A stretch of 64,000 nt of DNA. Source: Actinoplanes derwentensis. GTDB taxonomy: Bacteria > Actinomycetota > Actinomycetes > Mycobacteriales > Micromonosporaceae. The notes beneath the pieces are model-generated. The model was not told where the DNA came from and ran no database searches. It saw nothing but the letters and a program-made list of their open reading frames with translations. This document shows, piece after piece, positions 32,805 through 40,470 of the stretch. A program made the position numbers and the translations under genes. The stretch's first letter is position 1. Each line of letters starts with the position of its first letter. Where the stretch lies: assembly GCF_900104725.1 (NCBI RefSeq), contig NZ_LT629758.1, positions 7,960,001 through 8,024,000 on the forward strand, written 5' to 3'.

Positions 32805-33222
32805 TGACGCAGAACTCGTTGCCCTCGGGGTCGGCCATGGTGAACCACGCCTGTGGCCCCTGACGGCCCTCCCAGAGGAAGGTGGCGCCGCGCGCGGTCA
32901 GCTTGTCGCGCTCGGCGCCCCGGTTCGCTTCGCCGGCCCGGATGTCGACGTGCACCCGGTTCTTCACCGTCTTGGCGGCCTCGTCGAACTGGAACAGCAT
33001 CCGCCGGCCGTTGTCCGGGTGCACGATCGCGGCGCCGGTCCGCCACACCAGCTTCCCCCGATGGTGGGCGGTCTGGTCGTCGGTGGCGAAACCCTTGGCG
33101 ACCATCTCCTTGATGAACGCCTCGTCCTGCGGTTCCACGTCCCAGCCCAGGGTCTCCGCCCACCAGTCGGCGAGCACGTGCGGGTCGGTGCAGTCCACGG
33201 TGACCTGGAAGTCGTATGCCAT
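32800..33222 (-). CDS. VOC (glyoxalase/bleomycin-resistance) family protein
   Basis: 140 residues from the ATG at 33222. VTVDCTDPHVLADWWAETLGW is the first beta-alpha motif, and WFTMADPEGNEFCVS the C-terminal strand, with the family's DPEGNEF. HVDIRAG contributes a metal-site His. VOC proteins bind a metal or a ligand in a paired barrel; the substrate is not predictable. It ends convergently with the dienelactone hydrolase gene. A GTG at 33231 would add three residues. Confidence 0.9.
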   Translation of the reverse strand: MAYDFQVTVDCTDPHVLADWWAETLGWDVEPQDEAFIKEMVAKGFATDDQTAHHRGKLVWRTGAAIVHPDNGRRMLFQFDEAAKTVKNRVHVDIRAGEANRGAERDKLTARGATFLWEGRQGPQAWFTMADPEGNEFCVS

Positions 33223-33260
33223 GAACCGCACGCTACCCACGATTGCGGACAGCAACCGGC

Positions 33261-33623
33261 CTAATTGGCGTACAGGCCTGGGAAGTAGCGGTCGACCGCT
33301 GTCACGTCGTACACATGCCGCACTTCGTTGATCCGATGGTTCTCGACCCCGAGGAACTCGACCAGGCGGGCCGTGCCGAACGGGCCCACCAGGTCGTAGA
33401 TCAGCGCGGAACCGTCCACCGCGTCGGTCCGGGACACCACCGTGACGGTGTCGGTGAACGCGGCGATCCGGTGCAGGACCTGCAGCAACTCCTCGTCGTC
33501 GACCGGCGCGTCGAAGTTCCACTCGATCTCCACGTCCGGCGTGAGCAGCCGGCGCGCCCCGGTCAGGTCGTCGCTGGTCCACGACCTGACCCAGAACCCG
33601 ACCACGTCCATCGGGTCGCTCAT
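33261..33623 (-). CDS. SnoaL-like / NTF2-fold protein
   Basis: 120 residues from the ATG at 33623. The sequence VVGFWVRSWTSDDLTGARRLLTPDVEIEWN is the usual helix-helix-strand start of NTF2-like folds, followed by VDDEELLQVLHRIAAFTD and strands ending in VYDVTAVDRYF. It could be an isomerase, dehydratase or ligand binder. It starts at the stop of the DUF2334 gene (TGATG), so it is the last gene of the four-gene polysaccharide operon. Confidence 0.8.
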   Translation of the reverse strand: MSDPMDVVGFWVRSWTSDDLTGARRLLTPDVEIEWNFDAPVDDEELLQVLHRIAAFTDTVTVVSRTDAVDGSALIYDLVGPFGTARLVEFLGVENHRINEVRHVYDVTAVDRYFPGLYAN

Positions 33624-35236
33624 CAGCCGTTCAGCATCGATTCGGCGCTCACGAACGAGTAGCCGGCTTTGACGATGCCCGCGACCAGTTCCTTGAGGTA
33701 GTCGGTGCCCAGGTAGTGGTGGTAGAAGCAGCTGGCCACACCGTCGCGGACGACCAGGTTGCGCTCGGCGCTGGCGATCACGTCGGACGGCAGCCGTACC
33801 GGGTGCGTGTTGTAGGCCGTCGGCTCCACGTTGCCGATGTTCTCCGGGATCACTGCCGAACCGTAGACGTCGCGGACCGCGTACGGGAAGAACTGCCCGA
33901 ACTGGCGGGTGTAGTCGTACTTGCCGCCGGTCAGCACACCCGGGAAGTAGAGGCCCCGGTCGTACCGCTTGCCGAAGAGGTTGTGCACCGCCTGGTAGTC
34001 GGCCGGGCTGGCTGCGTAGTGCGGGAACTCGAAGATTTTCGGCGAACCCAGCCCGGTGGCCAGGAACAGCGCGCCGGAGGTGATCATCCGGGAGGTGGCC
34101 CAGGCAATCGAGTCCTCCTTCACCGGGCCGTCGTAGATCACCCGATCGGCGTCGTCGACGTGCGCGGTGAAGAACTCGAAGTCGTTGCCGCTGGTGCCGT
34201 CGTACGGGTTGTTCACCGCGCCGTACTGGTGGGTGTAGCCATGCATCAGCAGCGTGCCGCCCTTGGCCTGCATGTACTTCAGCGCGGCCACCACCAGCGG
34301 CTTCTTCGCCAGCGTGTAGTCCTCGGCCACCCCGCTGTTGTTGACACCCTTCGGGTCCCGGTAACGGGGGTAGACGGCAACGCTGAACGGCACCTTCACC
34401 GACGACAGGTAGTCGGCGATCGCCCGCAGGTCGTCCGGGTCGGCGTCCGGGCCGACGTCCTCGATCCGGATCAGGGCCCGGTGCCGCTCGGCCGTGTTCG
34501 GGCCCAGCGCGTCGAAGAGCAGGTCCGCGAAGATCAGGTAACGGTCGTCGTGGGTGACGTAGGAGAACGGGATCTCGCTGACGTAGGTCAGGTTCCCGGA
34601 CCGGACCGCCCAGGGCAGCGTGGTGCCGTCGGCCCGGGTCGCGACCGCCAGCGTGCTGACCTTCGCCGGGTCGGTGACCGACAGGTTCATCAGGCCGGAC
34701 TTGTTGTCGTCGCTGCGGGTCAGGCCGCGGCCCTTGTAGGTGACCCCGGCGACGTCGGCGAAATCGTAGAGGCCGCTGGTGAAGCCGTACTTCGCGGCGA
34801 AGCCATCCACCTTGGAGAGCTGCCAGACGTTGTCCCGGACCCAGATCACCGGCTTGGTGGAGGCGATCACGTCGGCCAGGAAGGCGGCCGGCAGCGGCTC
34901 GTCGTAGGTCGAGCCCAGGTAGATCACGGCGGTGTAGTTCTTCAGGTCGCCGGACTTGTACCCGGCCACCGGCGCTGCCGTCCACGAGCCGAAGTGCGAG
35001 CTGAGGTTCGCGGTCTGGGTGGCGTAGACCTCGCCCAGCCAGCCGTAGTCGCCGGTGGTGTCGTAGAGGACGAGAGCTTTCGCCGTACCGCCACCGGGGG
35101 CTGCCTTGCCGGTCTTGGCCGTGGCGACCGCGACCGCGGCGTCCGCCTCCATCGCGTTGAAACCGACCGCGGCGACCGCGGCGGCGGCCGCACCTGCGGC
35201 GAGGACACTACGACGGGAGATGATCGAGGTACGCAT
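33623..35236 (-). CDS. Tat-exported DUF2334 protein, polysaccharide deacetylase-like
   Basis: 537 residues. The N-terminus has a twin-arginine signal (SRRSVLAAGAAAAAVAAVG). Residues 55-220 form a Rossmann-like domain (ALVLYDTTGDYGWLGEVYAT). The DUF2334 domain starts about 240: ALIRIEDVGPDADPDDLRAI has the metal Asp and TLLMHGYTHQYG the two histidines, as in polysaccharide deacetylases. It probably deacetylates or trims the polymer made by the two upstream enzymes. It begins at the epimerase stop (TGATG). DUF2334 is uncommon outside Gram-positives and not well characterised. Confidence 0.88.
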   Translation of the reverse strand: MRTSIISRRSVLAAGAAAAAVAAVGFNAMEADAAVAVATAKTGKAAPGGGTAKALVLYDTTGDYGWLGEVYATQTANLSSHFGSWTAAPVAGYKSGDLKNYTAVIYLGSTYDEPLPAAFLADVIASTKPVIWVRDNVWQLSKVDGFAAKYGFTSGLYDFADVAGVTYKGRGLTRSDDNKSGLMNLSVTDPAKVSTLAVATRADGTTLPWAVRSGNLTYVSEIPFSYVTHDDRYLIFADLLFDALGPNTAERHRALIRIEDVGPDADPDDLRAIADYLSSVKVPFSVAVYPRYRDPKGVNNSGVAEDYTLAKKPLVVAALKYMQAKGGTLLMHGYTHQYGAVNNPYDGTSGNDFEFFTAHVDDADRVIYDGPVKEDSIAWATSRMITSGALFLATGLGSPKIFEFPHYAASPADYQAVHNLFGKRYDRGLYFPGVLTGGKYDYTRQFGQFFPYAVRDVYGSAVIPENIGNVEPTAYNTHPVRLPSDVIASAERNLVVRDGVASCFYHHYLGTDYLKELVAGIVKAGYSFVSAESMLNG

Positions 35237-36420
35237 CAGGCAACGGCTCCGGTGATGGCGGCGGACGGGGCGACGGGCATGGCCTCGGGGGGTGAGGCGA
35301 GACCCAGGAGGGCGGCGGTGGCCTGGGCGGTGCGCTGGGCGGCGAGACCATCGCCGTACGGGTTGCCGCCGGCCGTCATCGAGTCACGGAGCTCCCGGCT
35401 GTCGAGCAGCACTGACGCCTCCGCGACGATCAGCGCGGTGTCCGAGCCGACCAGCTTGGCGCAGCCCGCGTGCAACGACTCGACCCGCTCGGTCACGTCC
35501 CGCAGCACCAGCGCCGGCACCCCGAACGACGGTGCCTCCTCCTGGATGCCGCCCGAGTCGGTGAGCACCAGGTAGGCCTCGGAGAGCAGCCGGGACAGGT
35601 CCGGGTAGGGCAGCGGGTCGGTGACCGTCACCCGCTCGACCCCGGCCAGCGCGGCCTCCACCTGCTCGCGGACCGCCGGGTTCGGGTGGCTCGGCAGGAT
35701 CACGTCGATGTCGTCGTACCGGGCGATCAGCTCCCGGACCGCGGTCAGGATCCGGTCCAGCGGCTCGCCCCACGACTCGCGGCGGTGCGCGGTGACCAGG
35801 ACCAGGCGGTTCGTGCCGGCTGCCCGGGCGGCGGCCACGGCCGGGTTCTCGAACGGCAGCTTCCGGCCGGCCACCATCACCGTCGCGTCGACCACGGTGT
35901 TGCCGGTGATCAGCACGTCGCTCGCCGGGATCCGCTCGTCCAGCAGGTTCATCGCGGCCAGCGGCGTCGGCGCCAGGTGCAGGGCGGCGACCTGGGCGAC
36001 CAGGCGGCGGTTGCCCTCTTCCGGGAACGGCGACTCCAGGTCGCCGGAGCGCAGACCGGCCTCCAGGTGCACGACCGGGATCCGGCGCCAGAACGCGGCC
36101 AGGGCCCCGGCCAGGCTGGTGGTGGTGTCACCCTGCACGATCACGGCGGCCGGGGTACGCACCGACCACAGCTCGTCCAGCTCCCGGATCATCGCGGTGA
36201 GCAGCTCGGCCTGGCCGCCGTCGGTCCGTTCGACCTGCAGGGTGATGTCCGGTACGAGACCGAACGCGGCGAGCGCCTGGGTGACCATCGTGGGGTGCTG
36301 GCCGCTGGCGAGCATGATCGGCTCCAGCAGCCCGGCCTCCCGCATGGCGAGGACGACGGGGGCGAGCTTGACGGCCTCGGGACGGGTACCGCCGACCAGG
36401 TGGACTTCACGACGAGACAT
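35236..36420 (-). CDS. wecB: UDP-N-acetylglucosamine 2-epimerase (non-hydrolysing)
   Basis: 394 residues, standard length. The N-terminal VHLVGGTRPEAVKLAPVVLAM, VQGDTTTSLAGALAAFWRRIPVVHLEAG, PEEGNRRLVAQVAALHLAPT and LTDSGGIQEEAPSFGVPALVLR are family motifs for the two GT-B halves. It interconverts UDP-GlcNAc and UDP-ManNAc, giving ManNAc for cell-envelope polymers. It lies between the glycosyltransferase (28 bases upstream) and the DUF2334 gene (1-base overlap). No UDP-ManNAc dehydrogenase is in the window, so the sugar may be used directly. Confidence 0.95.
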   Translation of the reverse strand: MSRREVHLVGGTRPEAVKLAPVVLAMREAGLLEPIMLASGQHPTMVTQALAAFGLVPDITLQVERTDGGQAELLTAMIRELDELWSVRTPAAVIVQGDTTTSLAGALAAFWRRIPVVHLEAGLRSGDLESPFPEEGNRRLVAQVAALHLAPTPLAAMNLLDERIPASDVLITGNTVVDATVMVAGRKLPFENPAVAAARAAGTNRLVLVTAHRRESWGEPLDRILTAVRELIARYDDIDVILPSHPNPAVREQVEAALAGVERVTVTDPLPYPDLSRLLSEAYLVLTDSGGIQEEAPSFGVPALVLRDVTERVESLHAGCAKLVGSDTALIVAEASVLLDSRELRDSMTAGGNPYGDGLAAQRTAQATAALLGLASPPEAMPVAPSAAITGAVA

Positions 36421-36448
36421 GGGGGGAGCCTTTTCTCGAAAGGGGATT

Positions 36449-37777
36449 TCAGGCGGCGAGAGCGAGGGGTTCTTCGACGAGGCGCTCGGTCTTGGCCCAG
36501 GACTGGCGTCCGCTGGCCTGCCGGCCCAGAGCGCGGTAGGTGGCGGCGAGACCGAGGATCAGGAACGCCGGGTACGCCAGGGCGGCCATCAGCATTCGCG
36601 TCATGCCCTCGTCGCCGTGTTTACGCTGGTGGACCGCTGCCCAGAGCAGGCCGGGGAAGGTGGTGACCCCGAGCCACAGGCCGAAACTCACGGCCATCGC
36701 CTCCCAGGTCGGGATGAAGACCAGTGGGTGGCCGATCAGCAGGCCGCCGAAGCCGGCGATTCCGGTGCCGATCAGCAGCACCGTGACCATCGCGTTGGCC
36801 CACGGGGAGAGCAGGTAGTGCAGCATCTCGGCCAGAGCGATCCGGGCGACCCGCGGCGACGAGAAGAGCCGGCCGACGTACCGGGCGCACTGCATGTTGC
36901 CCTGCGCCCAGCGGGTGCGCTGCCGGGTGAGCCGGCGGATGTCGACGACGGCCTGCTGGGTCACCGAGGCCCGGGAGGTGTAGCGGATGCCGACCCCGTT
37001 CAGGTGCATGCGCAATCCCAGCTCCATGTCCTCGACCAGGCAGCTGGACCAGGGCGCGGCGCCCAGTGCCTGGAGAGTGGAGAGCCGGCTGAACTGGCCG
37101 TTGCCACCGAGGCCGACGGTGTCCAGAGCGTCACGCATGTTCTGGCAGGCGTCGACGATCGCGCCGAACTCCAGGTCCTGCACGGCACCGAGGAGACGGT
37201 TGCGGTTGCGGATGCGGACCTGCACCTGGGCCGCGCCGATGCGTTCGTCACGCATCAGACGGGAGATCTCGACCAGGATGTTCTCGCTGCCCTGGCCGTC
37301 GCCGTCGATGATGCCGGCGACCACCTTCTCCGGGGCCATGCCGGCCTGCTCGGTCAGCATCGAGATGTGCCGGTAGGCGGCGTTCAGCGCCTCACCCTTG
37401 CCCTGCCGGGCGGCCGGCAGTTCGCGGCGCAGGATGTGCAGACGGGGGTGGTCGATCGCGGCGAGCACCTCGGGGGTGCGGTCGTCCGAGCCGTCGTCGA
37501 CGACCAGGACCCGGGACAGTGTTCCGGCCGGGCCGCGCAGCTTCAGTGCCGCGCCGACGGTGTTGGCGACGACGGCCTCTTCGTTCAGGGCCGGGACGAT
37601 GATCCAGAAGTGCTCGGGGCGGCCGTTGCCACCGGCCACCGACCGGTTGACGGTCTTGGCGCGGTGCGTGCCGTGGTAGCGCAGTGCGAACCAGACCAGG
37701 ACCACCGTGGTGATCGGCCAGGCGAGCAGCACCGCATAGCCGGCGACGGCGATCTGCCAGCTCTCCGACGCGCCCAT
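36449..37777 (-). CDS. Processive glycosyltransferase 2 family, membrane-bound (PgaC/HAS-like)
   Basis: 442 residues. One membrane segment (AVAGYAVLLAWPITTVVLVWF) precedes a GT-A domain: IVPALNEEAVVANTV, VLVVDDGSDDRTPEVL (UDP binding), GIIDGDGQGS, VEDMELGLRMHLNG, and QRTRWAQGN (the QxxRW acceptor motif of processive enzymes). Four more membrane segments lie from 300 on. It should polymerise a UDP-sugar while exporting the chain. With the downstream epimerase and deacetylase-like protein this makes a poly-N-acetylhexosamine pathway. First gene of the operon; GGGGAGG precedes the ATG. Confidence 0.93.
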   Translation of the reverse strand: MGASESWQIAVAGYAVLLAWPITTVVLVWFALRYHGTHRAKTVNRSVAGGNGRPEHFWIIVPALNEEAVVANTVGAALKLRGPAGTLSRVLVVDDGSDDRTPEVLAAIDHPRLHILRRELPAARQGKGEALNAAYRHISMLTEQAGMAPEKVVAGIIDGDGQGSENILVEISRLMRDERIGAAQVQVRIRNRNRLLGAVQDLEFGAIVDACQNMRDALDTVGLGGNGQFSRLSTLQALGAAPWSSCLVEDMELGLRMHLNGVGIRYTSRASVTQQAVVDIRRLTRQRTRWAQGNMQCARYVGRLFSSPRVARIALAEMLHYLLSPWANAMVTVLLIGTGIAGFGGLLIGHPLVFIPTWEAMAVSFGLWLGVTTFPGLLWAAVHQRKHGDEGMTRMLMAALAYPAFLILGLAATYRALGRQASGRQSWAKTERLVEEPLALAA

Positions 37778-38068
37778 CGGTACCTCCCCGTTTCACTCAC
37801 TGTCCGTGTAATCCGTGGCTTTTCTCCCGGACGTATTAGGACATTAGGTAGCTACCGAGCGTGACTCAATAGCGGTGAGCGGAACGGAGACGGACTCCGG
37901 CCAAAAGGTCTAACCCAGACATCTCAGACGGGATATCAACAGGCGAAACGGGGCGCGTTCATGGGCAATTCCGGCAAAGCGGCGCCGTACCGCAATGGAG
38001 TCGACTGACCACTTAGAGTGACTTACGCGGGCGGCCAGTAACACTTACGGAGAGTGATCAGATGCTTA
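37778..38068 (-). promoter_or_regulatory. Intergenic region, probable promoter of the polysaccharide operon
   Basis: No gene is seen. It is AT-richer than the flanks. CACTTAGAGTG (inverted CACT/AGTG) and ACTTACGGAGAGTG are related motifs at about 38011 and 38043, near the far end, and could be regulator sites or the conservon's 3' processing region. No clear promoter could be fixed. Confidence 0.3.
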
Positions 38069-38839
38069 CTAGGGGCCGTCGAGCAGGGTCGGGTCGCTGC
38101 GCAGCATCGCCGCCAGGCGACGGGCCGCCTGCTCGGTCTCCTCCGGGCGCTCCACCTTCAGCGGGATCGGCTCCTTCAGCGGCTCCAACAGCGGCGGCTC
38201 CGGATCGGGCTGCTGCTGGGTCTGCTGGGAGTACTCCGCGTATTCCGCGTACGGATGCGGGGGCTGTTGTGCCGCCGCGTACGGATGCGGGGAAGCCTGG
38301 GTCTGGGGTGGGACCTGCGGGGGCGGCGTCGGAGCGAACGGGTGCGGAGTGATGTTGCCGCGCTCGGCATAACCGGCGGCCTCATACCCGAACGGGGTCT
38401 CGTGCGCCCGCTGCTGCACATACGGCTGCTCGGCCGTCGTGGGCTCGGCGTAGTCGTAGTCGGTCGGGCCGAACCGGTCCTGATCGTCGTGACTGGCCCG
38501 GGGCATCTCCGCCGCGGGCGCCGGCTCCTCGGCCGGTTCCTCGACGTCGATCTCGAAGTCGGCGTGCCGCGAACCCTCAGCGGCCCGGGACGCGACCGTG
38601 TTGTCGGCGGTCACCTGCACCACGCCGTCGGCCATGGCGAAATGGAGCAGCACCGGATCACCGGTGCCCTCGACGCCGACCGTGACGCTCATCTGGGGAT
38701 TGCGGGACACCACACCGGCGATCGCCTCGACCAGCTCCGTCACCGCCGGCGGAGTGCCACCACTCTCGCCGGTCGCGCGACGGCGCAGCTCATCCCGTCG
38801 GGCGAGCTTGTCGAGTGCGTCGTCCAATCCGCCTCGCAC
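38069..38839 (-). CDS. Pro/Gln-rich protein of unknown function, at the end of the conservon
   Basis: 256 residues. Residues 1-95 look folded (AVTELVEAIAGVVSRNPQMS, VTVGVEGTGDPVLLHFAMAD). Residues 100-230 are disordered, rich in Pro, Gln, Tyr and Glu, with short PHPYA repeats. The C-terminus is a helix (EETEQAARRLAAMLRSD). It begins 122 bases after cvnD on the same strand. It may be an adaptor of the signalling complex, but no family is recognised. Confidence 0.65.
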   Translation of the reverse strand: MRGGLDDALDKLARRDELRRRATGESGGTPPAVTELVEAIAGVVSRNPQMSVTVGVEGTGDPVLLHFAMADGVVQVTADNTVASRAAEGSRHADFEIDVEEPAEEPAPAAEMPRASHDDQDRFGPTDYDYAEPTTAEQPYVQQRAHETPFGYEAAGYAERGNITPHPFAPTPPPQVPPQTQASPHPYAAAQQPPHPYAEYAEYSQQTQQQPDPEPPLLEPLKEPIPLKVERPEETEQAARRLAAMLRSDPTLLDGP

Positions 38840-38961
38840 GTCACTGTCCTCTTTCCTGCACGGTCGCCCGGTATCCCAACTCTGCCCCTCCGCGGGCCGG
38901 TTTGGGAACCGCCCTGTTCCGCCTCCGGTGGGAAACCTTCACCGGGCGACCGGTCCAAACC

Positions 38962-39588
38962 CTACGACTTCGTGCGGATCGCCTTGTCGAGAGCCTGGTC
39001 CAGAACGACGAGCAGAGCGTCCCGCACCGAAGAACGGAATCGTGCATCGAAGGATATGACCGGGATGTCTTCGCGTACCGCGAGGGCCCACCGCACCTCC
39101 TCGACGCTGTAACTCATCTGGCCGTTGAACGTGTTGATGCCGACCACAAAAGGGAGACCGGCCCGCTCGAAGTAGTCGACCGCCGGATAACAGTCGTCTA
39201 TTCGGTTGGTATCTACCACAACCAGGGCACCGAGTGCACCCCTGACGAGGTCGTCCCACATGAAGGCGAACCGGGTCTGGCCCGGCGTGCCGAAGATGTA
39301 GAGCTTGAGCGTCTGGTCGATGGTCAGGACGCCGAAGTCCATCGCCACGGTCGTACCGGTCTTCAGGGTTGCTTGACCGGGGTTGTCGATACCGACGGAC
39401 TCCGAGGTCATCTCGGCCTCGGTGGTCAGCGGTGAGATCTCGGAGATGGCGCCGACGGTGGTCGTTTTGCCCACCCCGAAGCCACCGGCCACGATGATCT
39501 TTACCGGGACGGGTGCCTTCTTCGGCACAGCGCCGCCTGGTATGCGCGCGGTGCCGACGACACGGTTAGCTGATGGATCGAAGTCCAC
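38962..39588 (-). CDS. cvnD: Conservon Ras-like GTPase CvnD
   Basis: 208 residues. GTPase motifs: G1 GGFGVGKTTTVGAI (P loop), G3 FGTPGQTRFAF, and a G4-like VGINTFNG. The SVGIDNPGQATLKTGTTVAMDFG strand segment is specific to the conservon family. It switches between GDP and GTP under the control of the roadblock protein. It overlaps cvnC by 23 bases. The last helix ends IRTKS. Confidence 0.93.
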   Translation of the reverse strand: MDFDPSANRVVGTARIPGGAVPKKAPVPVKIIVAGGFGVGKTTTVGAISEISPLTTEAEMTSESVGIDNPGQATLKTGTTVAMDFGVLTIDQTLKLYIFGTPGQTRFAFMWDDLVRGALGALVVVDTNRIDDCYPAVDYFERAGLPFVVGINTFNGQMSYSVEEVRWALAVREDIPVISFDARFRSSVRDALLVVLDQALDKAIRTKS

Positions 39589-40027
39589 GGATCACTCGCA
39601 TGATGGTCTCGGGGTCTGGTGTGTCGTTCTCCAGCACATGAACGTCGAGCTGACCGGAGGCCCGAAGGTCGCCGACCAGGATTCGCGTCACGCCCAGGTG
39701 CAGGCGGAGGCGTGCGGAGATCTCGGCTACCGAGATCGGGCTGTCCTCACAGATAGCCACGATCGCCCTGGTCTCCGGTGTGAGCCGGGACGCCGGCGCA
39801 CCTGGCACCAGCGTCACCTGAGTCTCCATACCGATGTCGGGGTCTCCTCCATCGGTTCGCCCGGCCGTGATGACGAACGGGCGCAGCGTGTTGGTCGAGG
39901 CGTTGACCGGCGGCTGTTCCCCGGTGGGGGTGTAGCCGCCGGTCGGCTGCTGAGGACCGGATTGCAGGAACGGCCGGACTCCTGGGCGCGCCGGAGTTAC
40001 CGGGTCGTCGGAGGCCGGGTAGGTCAT
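39566..40027 (-). CDS. cvnC: DUF742 protein CvnC
   Basis: 153 residues. The DUF742 core covers the second half: LRPFVITAGRTDGGDPDIGMETQVTLV region, then ETRAIVAICEDSPISVAEIS, RLRLHLGVTRILVGDLRASGQLDVH. The first half is a proline-rich tail. It likely contacts the GTPase or DNA. It overlaps cvnB by four bases (ATGA). Confidence 0.92.
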   Translation of the reverse strand: MTYPASDDPVTPARPGVRPFLQSGPQQPTGGYTPTGEQPPVNASTNTLRPFVITAGRTDGGDPDIGMETQVTLVPGAPASRLTPETRAIVAICEDSPISVAEISARLRLHLGVTRILVGDLRASGQLDVHVLENDTPDPETIMRVIRGLRSIS

Positions 40028-40470
40028 TGCTGAACGGCGTTCTTCAGCTCGGCGATCAGGCGCGGGCTCAGCGCACCCCCGGCGCGGGAGGCGAAGAGCG
40101 TCATCTCGTACGCCAAGGTGCCGAGGTTCGCCGAGCGGTCCGCGATGACACCGAGGACGGAACCGGCGCTGATCGCGGTGACCAGCAGGTACCCGTCGGC
40201 CATGTCGATGATGACCCGGTTCAGGGCACCCAGCCGGTACCAGCTCGCCGCACCACCGGAGAGGCTGGTCAGGCCGGACACCACGGCCGCGAGGCGCTCG
40301 GCGTTGGGCCGGTCCTTGATCGCTGACATGGCCATCAGCAGACCGTCCGAGGAGACGGCGATGGCTTCGATCACTCCCGCGGTACCGGAGGTGAACGAGT
40401 CCAGCAGCCAGTTGAAGGTTTTGGCTTCAGCGCTGAGCTGGCTAGGTGCGGCGGAGTAAGGGGATGTCAT
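40024..40470 (-). CDS. cvnB: Roadblock/LC7 protein CvnB
   Basis: 148 residues. FNWLLDSFTSGTAGVIEAIA, VSSDGLLMAMSAIKDRPNAE and LAAVVSGLTSLSGGAASWY match the roadblock family; RVIIDMADGYLLVTAISAGSVLGVIA is the dimer strand region. It modulates the GTPase CvnD. The start overlaps the kinase stop (ATGA). Confidence 0.93.
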   Translation of the reverse strand: MTSPYSAAPSQLSAEAKTFNWLLDSFTSGTAGVIEAIAVSSDGLLMAMSAIKDRPNAERLAAVVSGLTSLSGGAASWYRLGALNRVIIDMADGYLLVTAISAGSVLGVIADRSANLGTLAYEMTLFASRAGGALSPRLIAELKNAVQQ

